From Abelmoschus esculentus (taxonomy: Eukaryota > Streptophyta > Magnoliopsida > Malvales > Malvaceae), in the NCBI GenBank assembly GCA_035048815.1, contig JAUCBN010000043.1:4467001-4531000 (forward strand): a stretch of 64,000 bases of DNA. Direction: 5' to 3'. A program made the position numbers and the translations under genes. The notes beneath the pieces were generated by a model. It had not been told where the DNA came from and searched no databases. It was given only the letters and a program-made list of their open reading frames with translations. Shown here in pieces: positions 9,626 to 20,600 of this stretch (position 1 is the stretch's first letter; the number at the start of each line of letters is the position of its first letter).

Positions 9626-11367
9626 CATAACATGAGGTCAACAAAGTACTGGTGTCCGATCTCACCATCTCTCCACTTCATCTTTAGGGGAGCCCTACCG
9701 TAATGAACACCATCGTTGCACCGATTATCGTAGTGCCATGAAAAAGTCATATCGAAGTTATCAATAACACTAGAAACCAGCCCGGCTTGCCTCAATTTCT
9801 CTAAAAGTACTGCATTGAAAGCTTCCATCTTACTAGGATTAAATGCCAGTGATCTCGCATACCCACCGGTTGCAATTGTGGACCGAAAAACAATTTGTGG
9901 CACCAATAACCCTCTCTGCCTCACTGATTCCATAATGTCTTTCCAGAACGATGCTGCATACTCAGCCCCCCGAGAAAATGCTCGTATATTCGACCAGTGA
10001 ACACCATCATGCAGGCCAGAGTTCATGATGATAGTGTCTGGGACCATGGCTTCCGAGAAGTACTTCTTTACCAAATTTCGAAACCCTTCATCTTTCAAAG
10101 AATCCAAACCTAAGTAATTCTGCGTTCCATTCCAATGACCGTTGAAAATGCTAGTGATTCGAACTGTCTGAGACCGATCTGCAGGGTTTGAGAAGTTCAT
10201 ATCAAACCTTCTCGGGACAGATTTGATCTCAGGCAAACCTAACACAAAATTAAGCATATTCCTGATTGTATCAACATGGTTTGAATCACCCCAGAAGAAA
10301 ATCCACCTATTCTTCAAGCAATCCCAACCAGAACCAACTGAAAACAACCGGAACGAACAATGGCTCGAATATACCCAACCGTTACTCTCTAAAAGTCCTA
10401 ATGAACCATTGCACCATGGATTTTGGCATGGAAAATCTAGTTCCAAGCATCGATATCGGCCATCGTTACTAATTTGACAATCATCATTCTTCCCATGCCT
10501 AGTCCATCTACCAGACCAAACATCTCTATCGAAATCCGATTTTCGGCAAAGTTGCAGTTGAGGCAATTGAGCTTTAGTCCTAAAGAATCTAATCCCTATA
10601 TGGCGTAATTGTCTATCATACACAAATCTTGCAGGTGAAAATTTAAGTCCTTGGAAATGCCTGAAAAGCAAAATCACAGTGAGATTATAATCACCAGCAA
10701 AATCAGGATGAACCTGAAGGGAAACCGAGTAAGAACCGTTGCCGAAATCTTTCACCACAGGCCTAGATTTCCATGAATCTCCTGAAAGATCAAATTCAAA
10801 GTAATCCCCACCTAAACAACGAGCATTCCCAGATTCATCAACAGCTTGAAACATGAAATCATGGATTTCACCAGCCGATAACTCGACCAATTTCTCTTTA
10901 TCCAAACCAGGAATCTTGATTTCCACAGTTAGAGACTCCTTACAAGGCTCTTCTTCTTTAGCCAACCATCTGGTCAACAGATTTGCAGTAAAGTTGTTCT
11001 CGAGCTCAGCTGAAACCCAGTTCAAACCACTGGATTTCCTTGAGTTCTCATCAGCAGACAGGGTTACATTTTTGCTTTCAAGGGAAGAATTAACAGTAAA
11101 AAGGGGGAATTGGGTAGTGTTTAAAGTGGGATTTAAGGTAAGATTTCGAAGGGAATGTGAGGGATTTCGATATGTCTGATTGAAATTAGCCAAGGAGTTC
11201 ACATTCAAGGTAATGTAATCTTGTTCAAACTTCCATGACTTGATAAAGTCCTTGATAGTGCATCCATCTATGCTCCAAACGACCACCATCCCAACGAGGA
11301 CCAAAGTTGTTAACAACCCAAAACGCCATTGATGCACTGGAACAAAGCTCCCTCCTTTTTCTGCCAT
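9592..11367 (-). CDS. NXPE/PC-esterase-like type II membrane glycoprotein
   Basis: Single coding exon of 591 residues from ATG at 11367, chosen because TTTTATTTGCAG directly precedes it like a 3' splice site ending a 5'-UTR intron. The frame stays open to 11466, with an ATG at 11409, so a longer N-terminus is possible. A membrane anchor lies at about residues 15-32 (RFGLLTTLVLVGMVVVW), then a lumenal stalk rich in N-glycosylation sites. A filamin/Ig-like domain spans about 165-250 (GNGSYSVSLQVHPDFAGDYN), and a C-terminal PC-esterase (SGNH-like) domain follows from about 280, with GDSN at 360-363 supplying the nucleophile Ser and DGVH at 552-555 supplying Asp/His. This filamin plus PC-esterase order is that of the NXPE family, whose plant members have no settled substrate; related PC-esterases O-acetylate cell-wall polysaccharides. 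Golgi location is inferred. Intact. Confidence 0.85.
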   Translation of the reverse strand: MAEKGGSFVPVHQWRFGLLTTLVLVGMVVVWSIDGCTIKDFIKSWKFEQDYITLNVNSLANFNQTYRNPSHSLRNLTLNPTLNTTQFPLFTVNSSLESKNVTLSADENSRKSSGLNWVSAELENNFTANLLTRWLAKEEEPCKESLTVEIKIPGLDKEKLVELSAGEIHDFMFQAVDESGNARCLGGDYFEFDLSGDSWKSRPVVKDFGNGSYSVSLQVHPDFAGDYNLTVILLFRHFQGLKFSPARFVYDRQLRHIGIRFFRTKAQLPQLQLCRKSDFDRDVWSGRWTRHGKNDDCQISNDGRYRCLELDFPCQNPWCNGSLGLLESNGWVYSSHCSFRLFSVGSGWDCLKNRWIFFWGDSNHVDTIRNMLNFVLGLPEIKSVPRRFDMNFSNPADRSQTVRITSIFNGHWNGTQNYLGLDSLKDEGFRNLVKKYFSEAMVPDTIIMNSGLHDGVHWSNIRAFSRGAEYAASFWKDIMESVRQRGLLVPQIVFRSTIATGGYARSLAFNPSKMEAFNAVLLEKLRQAGLVSSVIDNFDMTFSWHYDNRCNDGVHYGRAPLKMKWRDGEIGHQYFVDLMLCHVLLNVLCAS

Positions 11368-11772
11368 CTGCAAATAAAACCAAAGTGAAAACCCAGAAAG
11401 AACAGTCATAATAACAACAAATAAAGAAACCCTTTTCTTTTCACCACCAAGGAAGAACAATGGCACATTTATTTTATTCCAAACACCAAAGAATCAACAA
11501 AGACATAATAATTTCACGACATGGCACATTCCAATAAAAGTTTTCTCAAAGCACGAAGCTTTTGAGTTTATCAATGAAAAAAAATAGGAATTAAAAAGTA
11601 TAAAAGTGGAAACAGCTGTGAACCTGCAATCTACTTGCTGAATATGCTTCTAAAGAAGACGAAATTGTCTGCTGAGTTGATCTACTTCTTCCCAGGTTTA
11701 CAAAACAAAAGAAAAGCTTTGTTTTTGACAGATGGCTGAGGAAATCTAAGAAATATTCTTCCCTGCTTTCTC

Positions 11773-11785
11773 CAATATATATGTA
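11773..11785 (-). promoter_or_regulatory. TATA box of the NXPE-like gene
   Basis: On the minus strand CATATATATTGG lies about 400 bp upstream of the chosen ATG, which fits a 5' UTR holding one intron. A plausible donor (GCAG|GTTCAC near 11625) precedes the acceptor at 11368. Confidence 0.45.
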
Positions 11786-11829
11786 AAAGGAGGACAAATC
11801 CAATAACGCGTCATAGTTTAACTTGAACT

Positions 11830-13250
11830 TGTTTTTTTATTGGACCGAAATGGTTTTGGTTTTCTTGAACACACATACTATTTTGAAAAGTATATAAAAT
11901 TATAGACGACAAGTTTAGCTTTACTAGGATTTCTGCTGGGGTATTTCTAATTATTTTTTCGGGTTTTAAAATTTTATTTTAATTAATTTAAATTAATTTA
12001 TATTATATATATAATTTTAATATACAATGTATCAAATTTAAAATTCGTTGTATATAAAAATTAAAGAAAATGTTAAATATAATTAGAGCTGATAAACAGA
12101 TCATTCAGATCAAGTTTGGTTTAAAATAAATTCGGTTTTGATTTAGTTTAGGTCGAATATGATTTAGTTCGATTCTAATTCGTGTCTATAGTGATTCGGA
12201 TTGAGTATCAGGTCACATCGGTTCGGTTGATTTTCGATATAGATATTTTTCAAGTCGGTTGGTTTTAAGTTGGGTCAAGATCGGTTTAATATGAGATCGA
12301 TATATTTCAGTCAATTTTAGGTCATATCAGTTTTTTAAACCCAGATATAACTTTATAAAGTTAATATATTTGATTTTTTTGTTAAGTTGTGCGACGATTC
12401 ACGTCAAATCTTTTATTTTTAATATTTTTGAGGGTTGTCATCGGTTCGAGTTACCTTTAGTTCAAATGATTTCGGTTCGAACCCATTCGACTCGCTTAAA
12501 AATTAATTTGGTTCATTCGGTTTGCTTAAAAATCAGATCAAATCCATATCAATTCAACTAATAATTGGGTCGATTTTGATTTGATTTTTTTAAATCTTAG
12601 ATCAAATTTAAATATCATATTTAAATTAATATTAAATTTTAAATAAAATAAAATCAATTCAACTCTCGAATCCATATATAAATTTAATGATAACATTTTT
12701 ATGGCCACATTTTATAGTAACATTTTTAAATTTAAAGGAAAGAATGTTTTTTTTACATGAATTTGGAACAATTTCATTTATTAATTAAAATATGAGTGAA
12801 TAATTTATGGGTAAATTTATTTAATAAATCTTATTCATTTATTAATTTCATTTTAAAATAAGCTTTAAAGAAAATTATCAAAGATAACGACTAGAGAAGC
12901 AAATTCAAAAAGAAGAACAAATTCTAATACAATTAATTTAACAAATTTTTCAGAAAAGTAGGATAATTCTGCATGTAGACGATAGTACCCTTATGTTTAA
13001 CTAGAATGACAGCGAGGTACAGTATCTAGAAACGCCGAATACGGCACCGACATGGCAAAAAGACACAGCTTTTAGATCGGGAAAGGCGTCGGTGCGGGGT
13101 AGGAATGTCAATTCGCCAATTATTAAAGAGGGTTGTCGGATTTTATTTTTCTGGGAGAGAAATGTTCACATGATGTGTTGGGGACAAACAAAAAGGACAA
13201 AAGGTTTGTCTTTTTAGTACACTATTTTTTTTTTCGTATACGTTTAAATG
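11830..13250. other. Intergenic DNA with a degenerate hAT-type repeat
   Basis: No gene seen. 12080-12600 is rich in GGTTCGGTT, TCGGTTCGA and related motifs on an AT background, the look of old hAT-like non-autonomous elements, but I could not fix its ends. 13000-13130 is a GC-richer island with no frame I can assign. Confidence 0.4.
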
Positions 13251-13259
13251 GGAGTTTTC

Positions 13260-13640
13260 GATCGAGTTGAATTGAATAAAAAAAATTATAACTTAAATTT
13301 TATTTAAAAGTTTTCAGTTTAAAAAAATTTAAGAATTGAGTTTTTGAGTTCTTATAAAATTTAATTATAATTATTTATCATGTTATAATATGACTTAATT
13401 ATGATTTAAACGACCTTCTTTAATCATATAATATATATTTCATATTTTTATATATCGGTACATATATCAAAAAAATTTGAGATAACTTAAAAATAAATTC
13501 TTTAATTACTAAAAATTTTAAGTTAGTTAAAATTTTATTTTATAACTTAAATTTTATTTAAAAAATTTTTCAAATCAAATCAAAACGAGTTATATTTTTA
13601 CTTTAAATCAAATTTAATTATTTAATTTTTAATTTTACTG
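13260..13640. repeat. AT-rich dispersed repeat, copy 1 (partner at 55600-56020)
   Basis: Order and wording match 55600-56020: AATTTAATTATAATTATT, ATGTTATAAT, TAATCATATAATATATATTT, TTTTTATATATCGG, then AACTTAAAAATAAATT and TTATTTTATAACTTAAATTT. The two copies are diverged. A shorter relative may lie at 53920-54060. Confidence 0.6.
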
Positions 13641-13854
13641 ATTCCTAAAATCAAGTATGTTCTATGATTGAAGTTGCCCATTCAAAACATTATCTCCCAA
13701 TAAAAGTATATCGTAGATAATACAGTCAAAAATTATTATTATTATTATTATTATCATCATTATTACAAATAACAGCACTTACCTCACCACAGCTCTCAGC
13801 TGGCTGCACAGTGTGGATCGTTTCCAGCATACTAAGAACAGGCTGTCGTGGAAG

Positions 13855-13871
13855 CACGTGCTTTGCACGTG
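13855..13871. promoter_or_regulatory. Pair of G-boxes (CACGTG)
   Basis: CACGTG occurs at 13855-13860 and again at 13866-13871, 11 bp apart, a spacing that puts both on one helix face. They are about 2.1 kb upstream of the NXPE-like TATA box and about 0.6 kb beyond the 3' end of the scramblase locus, so any target is uncertain. Confidence 0.4.
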
Positions 13872-14939
13872 TGTGTATTTTTATTTATTTTTCTTTTTTA
13901 TGGTTTTCATTGTGTATAGGTTTGGGGAATTCCATAGGTGGTGGGACCAATTGAATCGAGCAGAGATAAAGTTTGAAACTAAAACTTGAAACGTGTGAAG
14001 ATGCTACACATACAGACCCTGGACCGGTTCATTTAATAAGTCCTAACGGAGACATAAAAATTGGGTGCATGGAGACAGAGAAGACTGCAGTATCATATCC
14101 AACATAAATTGACTTCGCAATTTAGTAGATTATGGCAGGCAGTATTGTGAAGTTAACGACTAACAACCCACCACACACCAGTGCTGCACTGACTCACCCA
14201 ACAAAGGAAAGATAAGAGTGGTGGGGTTTAAGGCTGATATCTAAAACATACACTAGTGGTGTAACCATTGTGCTTCATTTCTAAAACAACCAAACTAGTT
14301 ATAGATGTAAAAATAATGTTTCAAAACATAAGTGTTTCGGTCATGTGATATAAACATATGGTAACAAGGACAGTAACATGGATAAAGATATCAATACAGA
14401 AATGGTAGGATCTGATTATTGCAACGCCAAATGGTTTCTCTGGGGAGTTTTTTTAGTTACAGAAACGAAAGAATCTACTCCCCCATTGCAATGAAAGGGA
14501 TTCCCCTGGTAGAAATGCAAAATAAAGGTAGTATTAGTACTCAATCTGCAGCTTTCTATTGGTTTATCAGACCTACAGACTCCAAACACCAAGTTGAGAG
14601 TTTTCAAAACCATCAAAAAAGAAAACAAATATGAACAGAACAAAACAGTATAAATGCATTTAACACAGGTACTTCAGAAAGAAGGAAAAATGAGCTAGGG
14701 AAACAAAGGGATGAATCATGAATGGACGGAATTACTTTTTCTTTCAATTTTTCATCTTTCCTACCAAGCACAACAATGGAAAGAGAATTTATTTTCCTAT
14801 TTTTCTACTCCTTTAATTTTCCATAGTTCCAATTTTCTTTCCACTTAACCAAGCAAAACCTTAGGGTAAAGTAAAATTTAAGACTGCATTTCTAGGAAAG
14901 CACAACAATTGCACCCTAAGTCTATAGCTCTGAAAGTCT

Positions 14940-15135
14940 CCTTTTGTAGACAACGGGGAATAGCTCCAGTGATAGAGGTGAGATATTTGGTTAGATCTGA
15001 TGTTTGAATCCTAGAGCTCTCTTGAATGCAAAAAGAAAAGTATTGTTTGTTGCCGCCAGGTCATAGCTCCAATTGTAAAGGTGGGATATTTAGGTAGAGA
15101 TCTTATTTTTGATCTCTAATGCAGACTCTTGAACC
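14940..15135 (+). repeat. Two tandem SINE-like fragments
   Basis: 14950-15025 (ATAGCTCCAGTGATAGAGGTGAGATATTTGG trimmed in part, then GTTTGAATCCTAGAGCTC) and 15058-15130 (ATAGCTCCAATTGTAAAGGT then TTTTTGATCTCTAATGCAG) repeat the same tRNA-like A-box/B-box layout. They differ from the SINE family at 7370. They lie in the last intron of the scramblase locus. Confidence 0.45.
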
Positions 15136-17499
15136 AAAAACAAGCCTAATTTAATCGTTTTCAGAATGCGACTGTTAACATGTCATCCTAGACATATCAT
15201 AAAAATTTAGATTTCATTTGAAAATGCAGAGGAGATAAGTAGATAGCACTCGAATAATGAAAACAAATTTGTCCTTCTTACTCCTCTAAATAAAATTCTA
15301 ATTAAGATCAACTAAAAATAAGGATTCTTACCAGCCACCATGCCTAGAGAAGTAATCATTATCCAATGAAATAGCAAGTGCAACAGCAACCGTTCGCTCT
15401 GATAGAGTCAGTGGACGGCTTACATCCAACTCTTGGATCTGCAACAAAATCAATAAGCTTGTGAACAAAAGGCCTAAAAACTTTTAATCTCCATCTACAA
15501 AGAACTTTCAATCTCTAATGCAGAAATTACCATGCTAGCTGGACCTGTCTTCAAGATGGGATCAGTATTCTCAAAGCGAATAACATACTGACCAGCATCT
15601 GTAAATATCTGCATATATGCAAATTACTTGGTGGTGATTTTAATTCATGTAATAAAATGGAATTCAGCTAGGTAGCATACCTGATTATGACAATAATGTT
15701 GAAATAAAACCAACCCCAGAAAAAATAAATAGACTACAACGAGCCACGCACTAATAGCCTTAATTTTTCAAGAAGTAACACCAATTGATGTGGAGATTTT
15801 TCTGTTCCATTGAACATTTTGGGAAGTAAATCTTATAAGCAACACTAAGGTTTAGCTCTAAAGTTCGCTTCAAGAGGGGGATAAAGATTTTTTCCTCTCA
15901 GATCCAACATTTTATGGACATTTATTCTTTTTAATTAAAGAAAAGACAATAGGAATCATCAGAACGGATACAAAAAATAAAAGGAAAAGGAGATTAGATA
16001 AAAAGGTAATATTGGGATTTTTCAAAGATATTTTGCTATGTTAGATGCTTTTAAATTGATAAAATTACTGAGTTGTTGACTAACAACTGAATATTGACTA
16101 TCAGAAAAGAAAGCAGAGTTTGAAACAGGGAGGACAGGAGAGCATGGTACAGATCACTGCTTTCAAGAAAATTGATCCCTAAAAATGCACAATAAGCCCC
16201 TCCTCTTCATAAGCATAAAGTAACTGTTTGTCAATGCCAACTACTTTCACTTTTATTAAAACTAATACAGAACACACTTTTTATTTGTTCAATGGGAAAT
16301 GCAAAAATGTATGGATCAACAGCATCCAAGCTAATTAGGAGAATCATCACAACTCACAAACTAACCTTTTCTCTTCCAAAACATGTAAAACCAGATTTCT
16401 ACTATGATCAATACCCGTGTTTCTTCTTCTCACTTAACTCTTTTGCTGACTTCGACACAAAATCGTAGACTTCAACTTTTTGCACATCCACTACCATCTT
16501 TCTCACATGATGAATGAAATCTTACAAAAGAAATTCCTAAAGCAAACATGGGGCTCTGCCAAGTTCTTTGATCTCAAATATTACACTTCACTGATAATAA
16601 GAGCTTTTACTTATTCTAGTATCCGATTACGAAGGAAACTCTGTTCTTGTAGAAGATAGTTGGGTGTTTCTTGTTATGTTAAAGTTACAAAGCATGTGCC
16701 ATTATAATTCAGAGACTATGACAAAGTAAGCCAGCCCCAGCAACTAAAAGGAACCGTATCAGGCCAGGAATTTTGGAAATGGAACAATGGATTAATCTTT
16801 TAAGCCTTCACCTGGATGAACCAGTGATATCTTGCAGGTAAATCCCAAAATAGAAGGATATCAAGTTTAATGAAAGTCTAAAACCTCTGCTCTAATCTAA
16901 CGAGGAAACATAATTTCACATTAATAATAAATAAGCAAATACTTATTCTGGAAAATATGATAAAGGAACTAGAGCTCATATTAAGTGAGAATTAAGCAAT
17001 GATATTTTTGAAAAAAGACGAAAACCTCAAAGCCAAAACCCCTCCAATCACGATCTATTTCTGCCAGAACTTGTCCATCAATGTCCTTCAAAGTAAAAGT
17101 CCAATTCCATAAGCCAGGATTTTCAACCACAACAAATTGCTTATTCCTACGGAAAAAAAAAGGATAATCTTAGCTTTTAATGTTACATTTAAATGTAAAT
17201 TAAAATTAGGCAAAACTAACTAATTGTTCACTATCCTTAATGAGAGATCTAAACAAGCAGTCACGAATGCATGTAGAATCTCACACTTATAGTAGTTCCA
17301 CAAATATGATAGATACATAAAAAACAGAGTTATTATTTGATACACCGTTAGTGAAAAAAAATAATTCCACAAGCAGCGTTAACTTGTTCATGAAGAGAAA
17401 CATAAAACTCTTTTTCTGTATTTAAATGAAGAAAAAACTTAAAAGGTTACTGCCTTCTATAGGCTTAGAATAAGACTTAGAATACAATTAGGAGTCCTA

Positions 17500-17620
17500 C
17501 TTACATTAGACTAGTCCTACTTGTAAGTTATCCGATAAGTGTTAGAGCTTGAGGGGGAGTGTTAGAGTTTTTATTTAATGTGTAATTAGAGTTTATTCTT
17601 GTTTTACCCCAAATTCTGAT
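17500..17620 (+). mobile_element. Copia-type polypurine tract and LTR start (fragment)
   Basis: TTGAGGGGGAG (a polypurine tract) is followed at 17560 by TGTTAGAGTTTTTATTTAAT, the usual junction of a copia internal region and its 3' LTR. A relative, with the same TTAAGAGTTTTTATTTAAT wording, is at 35000-35020 in the myosin gene. It lies in the intron between scramblase exons 7 and 8. No coding part of the element was seen beside it. Confidence 0.55.
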
Positions 17621-20600
17621 GTTTCATCCCAAATATCCCCTGTTCTTCCTTAATCTTTCTAGTCTATTTTTGTGTTCTTCCCTAAATTTTCAAAAGAATT
17701 CTCCTCTCTACTTGTTCTACAACAGAATGCTGACAGCGACAGGTGACTGTATCTTGGCAATGTTAAAAATATGTAAACAGAAGGAGAAAATCCCAATATC
17801 TAGTCCATAACTTATCTATAAGCCAACCACATGAGAATTCTAATTAAGAATGGCCCAATCATGCTACCAGTAAATCCTTGGCATGTAATAACTACAATGC
17901 TACTTTTATGTTAAGATGTCTTGTAAGTAAAGACTACAAAAGCAAAGTAAAATGCTACACTAAGAGATTTTAAAGTATTTTTCCCCAAATAAGGTTGAGA
18001 TGTAACTTGTATAGTACACCTATGGGAATTATAACTTCAAAGAGATTTTTAAATTACCAGGTGACCGTTCACATTTTGCATTGTGTGTCTGTGTTATAAG
18101 TCAACTTTTATCATTTGTATCGACAGTTAAAACTTAAATATATAGGGATCCATAATTCAAATACTAGAACTGAAAATATTCATTGCTTTCAAGCAAGTAG
18201 TCCCATGATCCCATCCATCATTTTTAAAAGTAGGTACTATTTTTTTGGATGTCATATTTGGTAATATTGCTGTTTAACTAATAAAATACAAATTCAACAG
18301 GAAAGTGTATCCAACCACCAAAAATTCAGTAAACTAATACCAAATTATACTACAAACTTCATATACTGGCTACTGCTTGCTGGGAATCACTATATAAGCA
18401 TAAAAAATGAACTAAAACAATCTACTGCTGGTAAACAAACTAATATTAATAGTATTTAACAAATGTTGAACATTGAAAAGGGCTTGTTGAGATTACCCCA
18501 AGTACAAATCATACACCCTCCTCCAAAGATGCCACCTTCTGTGAACCACACCAATTTCTTAGAAAGGAATGACATTTTAAATCCTTGAAACTAGATTTTT
18601 GTGCTAGATTTATATATACAAAGAATGAACATCAATAATGAAAAATTGCATACCTTACCATCAATTTCTACATAAATTGAGCTCGTTACCCACAAAAAAA
18701 GCCTACGAACCTGAATGTGTAAATCAAATCCTTAAAGCTGAAATGATGACATCTTTCAATATTTAAGGGCAAAAAAACTTATATAATTGCTCAAAAGCAA
18801 ATGCAAATATTCTTATTACCCTAAATAGTTCTTGACCCATGGCATTAGTAATGTAAGCAACAAAAGGACGCCTTGAGCGCAGCAACTGCAAAAACATGAA
18901 ACAATCAACAATATGCAAGATATAGTTTTAAGAAAAGAATAACAACCATGTGATCGAAGAAATGCAATGAAGCACAAGTCTTTAGCAATTTTTATACCAA
19001 AAACCAGAACCAGACTAGAACCAAAAATAATCATTACCCAGAGAAGACATTGAAGCCAAACAATTAAATTGGCAGACAATACTTCCTTAATGCCACTTTT
19101 AAGAAATTTTCTTTAAAAAAAAATCAGTCCTTCAGGGCTTCGGTCCCAAGTTGGTAATCTCAAACTACTAAATAGTACCAACAGAAAACAGTGGCCTGCT
19201 TTATTTATAATTTGGAAAACTTCCCCACGGTTTTATGTACAAATTTAACAAACATAAGAAAAGGTAAAACTGTAAACATCACCTCAATTTTCCAATATTC
19301 ACACACTTATATTACAACCTGACTCTATGTTACATGAACATGGATATGAATACCTAATACTCTATGACATCCAAGTAGAAATTAGAATAGGTTTTTGTCT
19401 AAGTAGGTTATCACCCACTTGGAGTCTAAGATTGTAAATTATAATAGGACTCTACTAAAATAGGTTTAACATCTTTTAATATTAAAAAAATAAAACCTGA
19501 GAAAAACTTCTCTTTTTCAGAAAAGTCTCTCATCTTTTGCTTAAGTTTTTTTACAGTATTTGTGCCCCTGCCTCATCTTTGGTTAAAATTTAGATACATT
19601 TATTTTTTCTAAAAGAAGAAAAAAACTACATGATAAAGCCTAATCGCATCTAGCAATACAATTCTTTTCAAGGGGGATGAAGCTAAGATACATGTTTGAA
19701 TGGAATAGACCACAAATCTCACCCAATTTAGACCTAGTGATTCAATAAACCCCTATGGGCCCTCAAATCAATTTGTATCTTTGGCTCTCACTATTCATAT
19801 CTCTTTTAAAGTTATCCCATCCGGAACTACGATAACCATATCTAACATTTTCCATGTGTTATACCTTTATCTATCTCTCATTTGTTTCTTCTATTGAGAT
19901 TGGTAGATTTCATAGATACGCTTCAACAAGAGGTTTGGGCTGTAAACTTTTTGCTGTTATAAACTTAAGGCTTTGCTTCATTGGAAGGGTAAAAAAGGCA
20001 AGGAAACTTTAAATCCAACAACCACGCACAATGTAAGAAAGTGATTACGAAACCTAAACATTAGATTAAAAATAAGGCATATTCTTTACTGTATGCACTT
20101 CACAATCCTTTACTCATTCCTTGTGCAATTTATCAACCAAATAGACAGCTAACTATTTGACACCAACCAAGATCATTAAGCAAACAAAACTTTCTAATGC
20201 TACAAATGAAGTTATTGAGGTATAAATTAGGCTAAAATTAATAGAAAGTAGCTTTAGCCACATTGATATGCAATCATTGTCATTCATCATGCTGAAGCAG
20301 TTGGTTCGCATAAATGCTAACTATTGATGCACCTTTGTCACTATTACAAAGGTATATAAGTCCTCTTAACTTCTCCATTCATGCTATTTTGGGATCTTAA
20401 TTTAAAAAAGCTTTTTCTTCATGCAATTTACATAATTCAGAGAACAAGATGGTAGAAGTAATGACATCTGATGATTAAGATTATCACACATCTGACCAAA
20501 GAAATTGAAGATTTGAAAAACATCACATAATCAATCTTAATTTCTTCAAAAGAAGGGGTAACTGGAGGTAACTGTTGCGACTCATCATGAATGAAATGAA

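Noticed and set aside
11409..11466. Longer N-terminus for the NXPE-like protein
   Set aside because: The frame is open but has no ATG before 11409, and a splice-acceptor-like TTTTATTTGCAG stands right before the ATG at 11367. Not fully excluded.
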